Assembly: GCA_024404245.1 (NCBI GenBank)
Contig: JAKSQH010000013.1
Span: 1-37,803, forward strand
Source: Clostridia bacterium
GTDB taxonomy: Bacteria > Bacillota > Clostridia > Christensenellales > Aristaeellaceae
Length of the DNA: 37,803 bases
Direction: 5' to 3'
Shown here: positions 1 through 7,614 of the stretch, one piece after another
How positions within the stretch are numbered: the first letter of the stretch is position 1
Layout of the letters: each line of letters starts with the position of its first letter
Notes under the pieces: model-generated
What the model was told of the DNA's origin: nothing
What the model saw: the letters and a program-made list of their open reading frames with translations, nothing else
Database searches by the model: none
Translations under genes and position numbers: made by a program

Positions 1-71
1 CCGCTTTATACTCCGGACACTCACAGATACACAGTACAAAAAAACGGACTGAAATTCAAAACCCCGTGATG

Positions 72-100
72 TTTTCACTGATTGGAATGTATGGTACAAT
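72..100 (+). promoter_or_regulatory. Probable promoter with extended -10 for the nucleotidyltransferase gene
   Basis: A TACAAT -10 box at 95-100 is preceded by TG one base upstream (92-93), an extended -10. A weak -35, TTTTCA, lies at 72-77 with a 17-base spacer. The roughly 100-base leader that follows holds a GC-rich inverted repeat (CCGCCG at 137-142, CGGCGG at 161-166) of unknown role. The call rests on motif match only. Confidence 0.5.
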
Positions 101-207
101 ATCACCGGAAGAGCAAACATGACCCCCTATGATAACCCGCCGTCGGTTACGGACTGTTACCGGCGGAAAGATTTTGCACAACAAACAGGATTTATCCGGA
201 GGACATT

Positions 208-999
208 ATGGAAAAAGTATTTACAGTTGAGGACAGGCAGCAAACATTTGATGACATTGTGGCAATAACAAAAGAATGCGGGAAAATTGTCTCCCTCGTA
301 CAGGTCGGCTCCGGCGCGACAGGCTTTCATGACGGGCGGTCCGATCTGGATTTTGTTATTGCTCTGGACAAAGGTGAATCCATGGCCGAAGTAATGGCAT
401 ATATGCATGAGATGATTTCAAAGAAATATGCTGTCGCGTATTATTCTCAGGAGGAATCAAAGCATTTGCAGTGTTTTCTTCTGACAAATATGCTGGAGCT
501 TGATTTCGGTTATGGCTGCTATGAACACGCGGCGGCAAGAAAGCCCGCGTTCAAAGTCTTGTATGATCATACCGGGGTTGTGGAAGAAAAGATGATAAAA
601 TCCAGGGAGTGGATGGATGATTTCATATTCGGAGACAAGCAAAAGCAGGATATTGATAAAGCCTGTGATCTGTTCTGGGCACGTCTGATGCACGCCGCCG
701 TGGCAATTCACCGCGGTCATCATCTGAGAGCTGTCGGCGAAATGGATTTTGTCAGGAATCTGTATATTGATCTTCTGGGTGACCGCTACAGGTTGGAAAG
801 TACCGTGAACCGCGAAATGGACAGACTTCCGGAGGAAGAAAAAAAGAACATCATCAGCACTTATGTAACGGAAATCAGTCCGGAAAAGCTATGGGAAAGC
901 CTTCACAATATGACAGCGCTGATGTATAAAGAGCTTGACGGTAAGGATATCCCCGTAACGGAAAGCATGATGAAACAATATTACGAAGATCTGGAATAA
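208..999 (+). CDS. Nucleotidyltransferase-fold protein (aminoglycoside/lincosamide nucleotidyltransferase-like)
   Basis: The 263-residue protein carries the polymerase-beta-type nucleotidyltransferase signature. It has a GS pair at residues 34-35, then SDLD with metal-binding Asp46 and Asp48, and a likely third carboxylate at Asp99 in the segment MLELDFGY. Families with this fold transfer NMP groups to small molecules such as aminoglycosides or lincosamides, or to proteins. The remainder is helical and has no motif that fixes a substrate, so calling it a resistance enzyme would go beyond the sequence. The ATG at 208 follows a perfect GGAGG at 198-202 with a 5-base spacer. It is a single-gene unit with its own promoter and ends at a bidirectional terminator shared with the convergent reductase gene. 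Confidence 0.75.
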   Translation: MEKVFTVEDRQQTFDDIVAITKECGKIVSLVQVGSGATGFHDGRSDLDFVIALDKGESMAEVMAYMHEMISKKYAVAYYSQEESKHLQCFLLTNMLELDFGYGCYEHAAARKPAFKVLYDHTGVVEEKMIKSREWMDDFIFGDKQKQDIDKACDLFWARLMHAAVAIHRGHHLRAVGEMDFVRNLYIDLLGDRYRLESTVNREMDRLPEEEKKNIISTYVTEISPEKLWESLHNMTALMYKELDGKDIPVTESMMKQYYEDLE

Positions 1000-1025
1000 T
1001 ACGCGGTTTTTCCGCGCTAAAAAAG

Positions 1026-1057
1026 ATCTCCTTTTGTCGGCAACGGCAAAAGGAGAT
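1026..1057. terminator. Bidirectional intrinsic terminator with GCAA tetraloop
   Basis: A 14-bp stem (1026-1039 with 1044-1057, one G-T wobble) closes a GCAA tetraloop at 1040-1043. It is flanked by A residues on the left and T residues on the right, so it can stop transcription both from the nucleotidyltransferase gene (plus) and from the reductase operon (minus). Confidence 0.85.
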
Positions 1058-1095
1058 TCTTTATAAAGGAACACAATGAATATTCCGCCCGGCAT

Positions 1096-2241
1096 TTACA
1101 TTCCGAAAAGTTCGGCCGCCTTCTCCATCCGGCCGGAAACCTTTACCTTGAACGGGCACCTTTCCTCGCATCCTCCGCAGTGAATGCAGTCAGAGGCATG
1201 ACGGTCAAGGTCTGAGTAATGTGCCCGCAGGGTGGCAGGCACTTCGGGCTGCATCACCGCCAGATCGTAATACTTGTTGACCATCGCGATATCAATTCCC
1301 GAGGGGCAGGGCTTGCAATGTCCGCAATAGGTACATTGACCCTGATAGGAATGCAGGGGCGCGGACGCGATTACGGACGCGTAATCTTTCTCTTCGTTTG
1401 TCGCCTCTTCATAGGCAACGGCCTGATCGATCTGCTCCTTCGTGTCATACCCGCAGAGGATGGATGATACAGCAGGTCTGGTCAGAGCATAGTGAATACA
1501 CTGTTTCGGCGTCATGGCAACCCCGAAAGGTGACGCCTCCGGGTTGAACAACCGTCCTCCGGCAAAGCCCTTCATCACAGTGATCCCGACGTCATTCTGC
1601 TCGCAGGTCATATACAAAAGCGCGCGGTCCGGATCGATACCCTTCAGAGAGCGGTCGAATTCATCCGCGAACATCGTGTTGATATCCTCACTGGCCGGCA
1701 GCATATCAAAAGCTGGATTGATGCTGAACAGGATCATTTCGATATAACCGCTCTTCGCCGCTTTGATCGCGACTTTGGGATTATGCGAGCTCATTCCGAT
1801 ATGCCGGATTCTGCCGAGTCTCTTCTGTTCCATGATATATTGCAGATAATCCGAGGTCTGGATCTGCTCCCATTCCTCTTCCGAATCCACAAAGTGAATC
1901 ATACCGAGATCGACATAATCGCTCTGCAGCCTCGTCAGCAGATCTTCAAACGCGGCGGGAACATAAGCCATATCTCTGGTTTTGCAATATTGCCCGTCCT
2001 TGAAAACAGAGCCGATGTGCCCCTGCACAATCCATTTGTCCCGTTCATCTTTGATGGCTTCGCCGATAATATTCCGTGATTTCGGATCAGCCATCCAGCA
2101 GTCGATGATATTGATTCCTTTGGAAGACGCGTAGCGGATCAGTCCGATGCTTTCTTCCTCCGGATGTCTTTCAAGCCATTCACCGCCAAAGCCGATTTCA
2201 CTGACCTGAAGGCCGGTTTTCCCGAGCAGTCTTGTTTTCAT
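1096..2241 (-). CDS. Aldo/keto reductase with C-terminal ferredoxin-type [4Fe-4S] domain
   Basis: This 381-residue cytoplasmic protein has an N-terminal aldo/keto reductase TIM barrel (starting MKTRLLGKTGLQVSEIGFGG). It is followed by two cysteine clusters: CTYCGHCKPCPSGIDI (Cys303, 306, 309, 312) and CIHCGGCEERCPF (Cys352, 355, 358, 362), the pattern of two ferredoxin-like [4Fe-4S] sites. Known members of this fused family are predicted oxidoreductases with mostly unknown substrates. The classical Asp-Tyr-Lys-His tetrad is incomplete. Asp47 and His116 are present, but the Tyr position (DCWMADPKSR) appears to be Asp52 and the Lys position (VQGHIGS) appears to be His75. The start is supported by GGAGG upstream (AGGAGGTAATAAAAATG on the minus strand), and the upstream HEAT-like gene ends 5 bases before it, indicating one operon. 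Electron transfer rather than ordinary NADPH aldehyde reduction is an inference. Confidence 0.9.
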   Translation of the reverse strand: MKTRLLGKTGLQVSEIGFGGEWLERHPEEESIGLIRYASSKGINIIDCWMADPKSRNIIGEAIKDERDKWIVQGHIGSVFKDGQYCKTRDMAYVPAAFEDLLTRLQSDYVDLGMIHFVDSEEEWEQIQTSDYLQYIMEQKRLGRIRHIGMSSHNPKVAIKAAKSGYIEMILFSINPAFDMLPASEDINTMFADEFDRSLKGIDPDRALLYMTCEQNDVGITVMKGFAGGRLFNPEASPFGVAMTPKQCIHYALTRPAVSSILCGYDTKEQIDQAVAYEEATNEEKDYASVIASAPLHSYQGQCTYCGHCKPCPSGIDIAMVNKYYDLAVMQPEVPATLRAHYSDLDRHASDCIHCGGCEERCPFKVKVSGRMEKAAELFGM

Positions 2242-2246
2242 TTTTA

Positions 2247-2714
2247 TTACCTCCGGTTCTGTAATGTCTCCCGTGGTTCACCGGAAAGCCGCTCAACGGT
2301 TTCCCGAATATCTTTCTCAATCAGCGGACGCATGCTGTCCTTATACTTTGACAGATCCGCGCCGCGCAACGCGTTCAGGATCTGCGGAACAAGATGCGGT
2401 TTTGCTTCTCCCACTTCCGCGAGCGCTTTGACACACTGCCTCGCGGTAATCGGTTTCTCATCGGTAATATGAGCAAGATATGCCGGCATAACATCATCAA
2501 GCCGGTTTTCATCATCCCACCGGGCAATTGCCGCGAGAATGTACACGATCCTGTTCCTTACATACGAATTCGGATGATTCAGCAGCGAGGCAAATTCATC
2601 GAAGCAGCCGTACCATTCATTCGTTTCCCGGCTTTCGGAAATAATCCTTCCAGAAAACGCGCAGGCAGCCTGCTCGTCTTTTGATGTCAGTTTTTCCAAT
2701 ACATCCTGTCTCAT
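2247..2714 (-). CDS. HEAT-repeat-like helical protein
   Basis: The protein of about 155 residues is made of paired helices. Segments such as NHPNSYVRNRIVYILAAIAR and the later KPITARQCVKALAEVGEAK resemble HEAT repeats: helix, turn with Pro or Asp, Arg-rich second helix. Such repeats usually form protein-binding scaffolds and no catalytic motif is visible. The start is uncertain. The ATG at 2714 has AGGAAGG about 11 bases upstream, whereas an in-frame GTG at 2756 has no clear ribosome site, so the shorter form is preferred. It lies directly upstream of the aldo/keto reductase (5-base gap), so the two are probably co-transcribed, and it may be a partner or a downstream reader of the reductase. 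The roughly 200 bases upstream, to the end of the vWA gene, show a short GAACCG/CGGTTC hairpin (2839-2855) but no convincing promoter. Confidence 0.65.
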   Translation of the reverse strand: MRQDVLEKLTSKDEQAACAFSGRIISESRETNEWYGCFDEFASLLNHPNSYVRNRIVYILAAIARWDDENRLDDVMPAYLAHITDEKPITARQCVKALAEVGEAKPHLVPQILNALRGADLSKYKDSMRPLIEKDIRETVERLSGEPRETLQNRR

Positions 2715-2915
2715 ATCATTCTGAACCTTCCTTGCTTCTGTTTTTACTTCCGTCACAGCCGTTACCGCAAGTCAAAGTTCTCCGTGTCATCCGGCACTGA
2801 GCGCGTCAGCGATGCCGCAATGTCGGAAAGGCGGATGTGAACCGGCATACGGTTCCTTACGGTTGTTTGACCTCCGCGAACGAAGCAAAGTAATCGCGTT
2901 CGCCGTACCGGATGA

Positions 2916-5825
2916 TCAGGGCATGATCTTGATCACGAAACCGGTGCCCCGCTTATCGCTCGCGTTATCGCATATTCCGCCGAGTACAATGCCGCCGTCC
3001 GCGGGATCCATAGCCGCGGCATTGAAATAGTCATTACCGTTTCCGCCCGCGGCAAACTGCCACAGTATGCGGCCGCTGCCGTCAATACATACCGCCCATC
3101 CGTCGCATTGCTTACTCGTGGCTAAAGATCCGGTCACGTTTCCGTCATCGGAATACGTCATGCCTACAAGGATGCATCTTCCGTCCTCCAGCACCGTGGT
3201 CCCGCACAATTCATCCCTGCCGCTGCCGCCGTAGGTCTTTGTCCAGATACAGCGTCCCTGATCATCCACCTTCATCGCCCAGTAATCCAGTCCGCCCCGG
3301 GTACCGGTGCTTGTAAAACCGGTTACCAGATAGGTTCCGTCCGGCAGAGGTCTGATATTGTCAAAGGTATCTGTGCCGTTTCCCCCGTAGACCACGGAGT
3401 TCACCAGGTTCAGATTCCTGTCGATAATCAGGATCAACCCGTCGGAACTGCCGCGGCTCTCGGTGCTTCCCACCAGTATCATTCCGCCGTCCGGGGTAGC
3501 TACACCGCTGTCCGGCACATCGTTGGCGGACCAGCCGTAGCTGCCCGCGTCCAGTCTGTTTCCGTCCGCGTCCAGCTTCACCGTATAGAAGTCCTGCGCG
3601 CCGTAACTCTGCTGGGTCCCGTCCCTGCTGGCCGTCAGCCAGCCCTCGCCGGCAATCGTTCCGTCGGCAAGCTTAAGAATCATATCGAATCCGTAGGAAA
3701 CCGATCCGACACCGTAGCTGTGCAGCCAGTCAATATTCAGTTGATCATCCAGATGACCGATCAGCGCGTTGGTCTTTTTTGTTGTGCTCTTCATTGTACC
3801 CGTTGTCGAGGACGGATCCCAGATACCGTCAAAATCCTTGTCGTTGGAGCGGGTAACCCCGGCCACATAAAAGCCCTGTTCATCCGGAATAATACAGTGA
3901 TAGGAGTCCCAGTCGCTTCCGCCGTGTGTAACGGCCTTTTCAACTTTCCCGTCTTTATCCAGCAGCATGGCGAAACTGTCCCTGTTCTTGTATTTCGCCT
4001 TGAGCACACCCTTTGTGGAGGAAGTACGTCCCGAAAGCACAACACCGCTGCCGTCATTCTGCGCGGAGACCCACATCACTTCCGTAAAGTTGTTGTCCCC
4101 TGCCTTGACCTGCCACAGCATCCGGGGCACACCGTAAGCGATTCTGAAATCCGCGGGGCATTCCTGTTCCCAGTCTTCAATCGCGTCCGCGGGTATGTAG
4201 CTCATTACGGGCTTACCGCTCCTGACCGTTTTGACATATGCCCATTCCTTCCCGTCCGTATCCCGTTCCGCGTGCACAACCGTAACCGCCGTGCCGGCGC
4301 GGATCTTATCCGCCTTGGCGCAGAAGTTACCCGGAGCGCGCATTGCCTGCGCATCCGTAAGGATCTTCCGCTCATACGCCGGATTGATCCAGATCATCGC
4401 CGGCACATAGCCGTCAACGTTTTTCAATGACTTCTCCGCGACCCAGCCGCGGGAATACAGGCCGTCCCTGTCGGTAAAGCTGACAAACAGGTAGCCCGTA
4501 TCCCGGTCCGTTGCCAGCACATTCAGCGGTGTTTTGGCTTTGACCTTTTCAATCTTCACCGCGTTTTTCGCCGGCGCGGCCAGGATATCAACCGCGCTGC
4601 CGGTTTTTACCGTCACCGGCATTTCAGAACCTTTCGTCGGTTCCCCGGTAAAAGGATCGATTGCTTTCAGATCCAGCGGGTCATAGCTCAGGTCATGAAC
4701 CGTCAGCTGCCCGTCAATCAGCTCCAGCACAAGGCACTGGGCGGGAGTTGTCTGCACATATTGATCATAGATTGTCCTCTCACGGGCTCCGCGGGAAGAC
4801 AGTCCGGTCAGCTCAATACGGCCTCTGCCGGTTGTGATACCGTGTGCCCTGATTACATAATCGCCCGGTCTGAGCATCACCAGTTTCTGGTCCATGCCGT
4901 CGCCCAGCATGCTGATCGCGCCGAAAGGAGCTGACGCGCGGTAATCACCGGGCGCGCTTGAAAGATACTCATCCCCTGCAGTTATACGCACATCCATGGC
5001 GCCGTCCACCCACAGGCGGTAGAATTCCTGTCCGTCCGGTATGGATCCGCCCGCCGCGATGCTGACAAAAGCGGAGGACAGCCGCACCGAGATATCGCCG
5101 ACATCGCTGTCAAAATCCACTTCAAAATAGCGGGTCTCATAGCCGCTGTTCAGCACCTGCCGGGTAATCCGTTTCTCCTGCTCGCTCATCCCGCCCACCA
5201 GACCGATGGTATATACCATACTCTGCCCGGCCGCGATTCTGCCCTGATCGATTGCGTACTGCACGGGGTCGGAGGCGCCCTCGTTTGCCAGGCCGTCCGT
5301 CAGCATCAGTATCACCTGATTGCAGCCCTGCCGGGCCTGGCTGTTCAGCATGTTCACGGCATTCGCGTATCCGCCGCCTGTATTGGTGGAGCTGCCCGCG
5401 CTCAGCGCGCGTACAGCCGAAGCGATCCGGTTTCTCCCTTCCGGACCGGTCATTCCGATAATGTCACGCACATATGTGTCATACGCTACAACGGAAACAC
5501 GGCTTTCAGGGTTCAGCGCGAACAGCGTGTCGCAGAATGATACCGCCGCGTCCTGCGCGTAGGATATCAGTTGTTTTCCGTTTGCCCGGTTGGCTGTTGA
5601 CATGGAACCGGAAACATCCAGCACCAGCACCACATCCAGCGGAGTCGCGGCAAATGCCGACTCTTCCGCGTTTTCACCGGGATCGTCCGCGTTTACAACC
5701 GTTCCCGCCGTGTCGGCAGCGTCATAAACCAGGGCGGCGGTCTCATCCTCCGCAATGCCCGGCACGGTATACACCGCTCCGGCAATCATCAGCAGGCACA
5801 GGAATATGGCAATCATCCGCTTCAT
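2916..5825 (-). CDS. Large secreted vWA - SH3 - propeller-like repeat protein
   Basis: The 969-residue protein begins with a signal peptide (MKRMIAIFLCLLMIAGAV...) and an acidic linker. A von Willebrand factor A domain follows, whose MIDAS metal site reads DVSGSMS with Asp70, Ser72 and Ser74, and later contains a LTDG segment. Two SH3-like segments follow at about 410-475 and 490-555. The C-terminal 400 residues hold repeats with the pattern GG.G.D, about 50 residues apart (for example YGGNGTDTFDNI and YGGSGRDELCGT), each followed by a VGMTYS- or TGFTST-type strand, as in beta-propeller repeat proteins. The start at 5825 is chosen because GGAGG lies 8 bases upstream and the signal peptide begins there; an upstream in-frame start at 5891 would add 22 charged residues before the signal. 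There is no LPXTG, transmembrane anchor or lipobox, so attachment is probably non-covalent through SH3. It is monocistronic, with a clear promoter. Confidence 0.85.
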   Translation of the reverse strand: MKRMIAIFLCLLMIAGAVYTVPGIAEDETAALVYDAADTAGTVVNADDPGENAEESAFAATPLDVVLVLDVSGSMSTANRANGKQLISYAQDAAVSFCDTLFALNPESRVSVVAYDTYVRDIIGMTGPEGRNRIASAVRALSAGSSTNTGGGYANAVNMLNSQARQGCNQVILMLTDGLANEGASDPVQYAIDQGRIAAGQSMVYTIGLVGGMSEQEKRITRQVLNSGYETRYFEVDFDSDVGDISVRLSSAFVSIAAGGSIPDGQEFYRLWVDGAMDVRITAGDEYLSSAPGDYRASAPFGAISMLGDGMDQKLVMLRPGDYVIRAHGITTGRGRIELTGLSSRGARERTIYDQYVQTTPAQCLVLELIDGQLTVHDLSYDPLDLKAIDPFTGEPTKGSEMPVTVKTGSAVDILAAPAKNAVKIEKVKAKTPLNVLATDRDTGYLFVSFTDRDGLYSRGWVAEKSLKNVDGYVPAMIWINPAYERKILTDAQAMRAPGNFCAKADKIRAGTAVTVVHAERDTDGKEWAYVKTVRSGKPVMSYIPADAIEDWEQECPADFRIAYGVPRMLWQVKAGDNNFTEVMWVSAQNDGSGVVLSGRTSSTKGVLKAKYKNRDSFAMLLDKDGKVEKAVTHGGSDWDSYHCIIPDEQGFYVAGVTRSNDKDFDGIWDPSSTTGTMKSTTKKTNALIGHLDDQLNIDWLHSYGVGSVSYGFDMILKLADGTIAGEGWLTASRDGTQQSYGAQDFYTVKLDADGNRLDAGSYGWSANDVPDSGVATPDGGMILVGSTESRGSSDGLILIIDRNLNLVNSVVYGGNGTDTFDNIRPLPDGTYLVTGFTSTGTRGGLDYWAMKVDDQGRCIWTKTYGGSGRDELCGTTVLEDGRCILVGMTYSDDGNVTGSLATSKQCDGWAVCIDGSGRILWQFAAGGNGNDYFNAAAMDPADGGIVLGGICDNASDKRGTGFVIKIMP

Positions 5826-5921
5826 TTTCGTTTCCTCCGTATCGGCAACGTTTGCCCGGCGTTTCCGGTTCCGCGTTGAGTCAGTATTCACGGATATTCA
5901 GCTGTCTTTTTTGCTGATATC

Positions 5922-5951
5922 AGTATAGCGGTGCGGGGCTGCCGGTGTCAA
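5922..5951 (-). promoter_or_regulatory. Sigma-A promoter of the vWA gene
   Basis: On the minus strand a perfect TTGACA (5946-5951) is separated by 18 bases from TATACT (5922-5927). A 10-bp palindrome, CTGATATCAG (5914-5923), overlaps the -10/start-site region and could be an operator, but nothing else supports that. Confidence 0.75.
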
Positions 5952-5993
5952 GACGCGCTCACTGTTAAATGCAGGTATCATAACTGCAGCGTA

Positions 5994-6022
5994 TTGATAA
6001 CCGTACCAAAAAGCGGTAGAAT
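5994..6022 (+). promoter_or_regulatory. Sigma-A promoter of the GNAT gene
   Basis: TTGATA (5994-5999), a 17-base spacer, then TAGAAT (6017-6022). It faces away from the vWA promoter and implies a leader of about 140 bases before the GNAT start at 6170. Confidence 0.7.
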
Positions 6023-6092
6023 GGGACGAGTTACCAAACATTACCATTAACAGAGTGTCGAAAACTGTCTGTATCTTCAGGAAATACAGGAA

Positions 6093-6166
6093 ATGAAAAT
6101 AACAATGGACACGGGACACCCTGAAGAATACCTGAAAACAGTATGAAAAAAGGAGATCGGATGTAA
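6093..6166 (+). other. Two nested tiny leader ORFs upstream of the GNAT gene
   Basis: An ATG at 6093 opens a 17-codon frame (MKITMDTGHPEEYLKTV) ending with TGA at 6144-6146. A second ATG at 6143 overlaps that stop as ATGA and opens MKKGDRM, ending with TAA at 6164-6166. The second frame runs straight through the AGGAG at 6151-6155 and its last codon is an ATG-TAA pair. The GNAT start follows 3 bases later at 6170. This is seen directly in sequence. Whether either frame is translated, and whether it tunes GNAT translation, is unknown. Confidence 0.3.
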
Positions 6167-6169
6167 ATT

Positions 6170-6736
6170 ATGAGTATCTATAAAAAATGTCCGGAGCTGA
6201 GAAGTGACCGTTACTTACTGCGGCTTACCCGCACGGAGGACCTTGAAGGATTGCTTTCCGTATACAGTGACCGGAACGCGCTGCCTTTCTTCAACAGTGA
6301 CAACTGCAACGGCGATAACTTTTACTACGCGACCCGTGAGCGCATGAAAGAAGCAATGGATTTCTGGGAATATTCCTATAAAAACGGATGGTTTGCCCGA
6401 ATGACAATCATCGAGGCGGACAGCAACCGTGTTATCGGAACAGTTGAGCTCTGCTATCGCGCGTCTGAGGACGCGTTTAACGGCATGTGCATCCTGCGTG
6501 TTGATGTCGGCAGTGAATATGAAACCGAAGCAGTGCTGACAGAAGTATTCGGATTGATCATACCGTATACGGATGAACTGCTCGGTACGCACGGTATCGT
6601 AACAAAAGGACCGATCTATGCTGTGGAACGTATCAAAGCATTGAAGAATAACGGATTCACACAATCAGGCCATTATCTGGTCGGCGGGCATGACGGTTAT
6701 CTGTACAACGGTTACTGGACCGTCGGCGGCTGCTGA
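6170..6736 (+). CDS. GNAT-family N-acetyltransferase
   Basis: The 188-residue protein has the organisation of the RimJ/RimL-like branch of GNAT enzymes. An N-terminal substrate strand (CPELRSDRYLLRLTRTED) is followed by a central strand RVIGTVELCYRA, a region ILRVDVGSEYETEAVLTEV in the place of the acetyl-CoA pyrophosphate loop, and a C-terminal ALKNNGFTQSG helix-turn-strand. The loop lacks the classical Q/R-x-x-G-x-G/A signature, so acetyl-CoA binding may be altered. Substrate is unknown. The ATG at 6170 is 14 bases from AGGAG (6151-6155), which is long. An ATG immediately followed by TAA sits at the ideal distance (6161), so ribosomes may terminate and re-initiate at 6170. Its own promoter lies upstream and no clear terminator follows, so the next two membrane genes may be co-transcribed. 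Confidence 0.75.
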   Translation: MSIYKKCPELRSDRYLLRLTRTEDLEGLLSVYSDRNALPFFNSDNCNGDNFYYATRERMKEAMDFWEYSYKNGWFARMTIIEADSNRVIGTVELCYRASEDAFNGMCILRVDVGSEYETEAVLTEVFGLIIPYTDELLGTHGIVTKGPIYAVERIKALKNNGFTQSGHYLVGGHDGYLYNGYWTVGGC

Positions 6737-6792
6737 AAAGAAGCAACGCACGTTAACCGCGAAAAGCGTTAATTTATTAAGGTGAAAGCAGT

Positions 6793-7113
6793 ATGGCCGG
6801 TTTTGTAATCTGGGCGCTGGTCGGGGTTCTGATTATCGTTCTGGGAATAAGGGCGTTTTTTGCGAAAAAGCCTGTAGGGTTCTGGGCGAATGCCGAAACA
6901 GGAAAAGTGAATGACGTAAAAGGATATAACCGTGCGACCGGCACATTATTCACGGTGTACGGGATTGTCTTTATTCTGCTCGGTTTGCCTTTACTGGCGG
7001 AACAGAAAATGCCGCTTATGCTGTTAACAGCATTCGGCGTAGTCTTTGAAACGATCGCCGTGATGGCGGTTTATACTTTATTCATCGAAAAGAAATATCA
7101 TGCCGATATGTGA
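6793..7113 (+). CDS. Small three-helix membrane protein
   Basis: The 106-residue hydrophobic protein has helices near residues 3-23 (FVIWALVGVLIIVLGIRAFF), about 50-69 (LFTVYGIVFILLGLPLLA) and about 74-97. A soluble loop between helices 1 and 2 reads KKPVGFWANAETGKVNDVKG. I do not recognise a specific family with certainty; the layout resembles small Bacillota membrane proteins of unknown function. AAGGTG lies 9 bases before the ATG. It follows the GNAT gene by 56 bases and precedes another small membrane protein gene by 44 bases. That gap holds an ACCGGC/GCCGGT hairpin (7113-7132) overlapping the stop codon but without a T run. Confidence 0.65.
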   Translation: MAGFVIWALVGVLIIVLGIRAFFAKKPVGFWANAETGKVNDVKGYNRATGTLFTVYGIVFILLGLPLLAEQKMPLMLLTAFGVVFETIAVMAVYTLFIEKKYHADM

Positions 7114-7157
7114 CCGGCCGGAAACTGCCGGTTGATCAATAGCAGCGGGGTTTGACA

Positions 7158-7568
7158 ATGAAGAAGATCAATTCAGTTCACTTTGGCGGAAAACTGCTGG
7201 GTTCCGGCCTTGCGGCGACCGTCCTTGTGCCGTTGATCATAAAACTGATAACCGGCACTTTTTCTCCGTGGTTCCTGTTGCCGGGAGGAACCGTGCTGAT
7301 CATATGGCTCATTCTGTTCATCATAGAAATGCGTCAGGATTTTGCCAAAGTACCGTATTACGCGAAGCACTTAACCGACACAGTAAAGTATGACAGCGCA
7401 CGTCAGTACGCTGTCATACGCTCGTCAATATGCACAGGAGAAGCGGTCGCCGGATTCAAGGACCGTGAAACAGGGCATTTTACGGAAGTCATGGTCATAC
7501 GGAATAACCTGGATAAGCAGCAATTCATGAAACAATACGGGATAGACACGATCAAAAAGGAGTACTGA
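7158..7568 (+). CDS. Small membrane protein with cytoplasmic C-terminal domain
   Basis: The protein of 136 residues (ATG at 7158; an in-frame TTG at 7152 would add two) has two hydrophobic helices at about residues 12-32 and 38-58. They are followed by a polar domain of about 75 residues (YAVIRSSICTGEAVAGFKDR...). No family is recognised and there are no catalytic motifs. The upstream ribosome site is weak (GCGGGG), suggesting low expression or coupling to the preceding membrane-protein gene. A perfect 11-bp inverted repeat lies within its coding region. It converges on the MBL hydrolase gene with a 46-base gap and no strong terminator. Confidence 0.6.
   Translation: MKKINSVHFGGKLLGSGLAATVLVPLIIKLITGTFSPWFLLPGGTVLIIWLILFIIEMRQDFAKVPYYAKHLTDTVKYDSARQYAVIRSSICTGEAVAGFKDRETGHFTEVMVIRNNLDKQQFMKQYGIDTIKKEY
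7388..7419. repeat. Perfect 11-bp inverted repeat inside a coding region
   Basis: GTATGACAGCG (7388-7398) and CGCTGTCATAC (7409-7419) are exact reverse complements around a 10-base loop, within the codons for VKYDSARQYAVIRSS. No T run follows, so it is not a terminator. It may be chance, an mRNA hairpin or a protein-binding site. Confidence 0.6.
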
Positions 7569-7614
7569 ACCTCTGCCGGGAGTAATCACCGTTTCTTTCG
7601 CGTTTTCCGGTTGC

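Noticed and set aside
208-999. Calling the nucleotidyltransferase an antibiotic-resistance gene
   Set aside because: Only the general nucleotidyltransferase signature is visible; no substrate-defining region or resistance context is present.
5826-5891. A 22-residue N-terminal extension of the vWA protein
   Set aside because: It would place charged residues before the signal peptide, whereas GGAGG lies at the right distance for the start at 5825.
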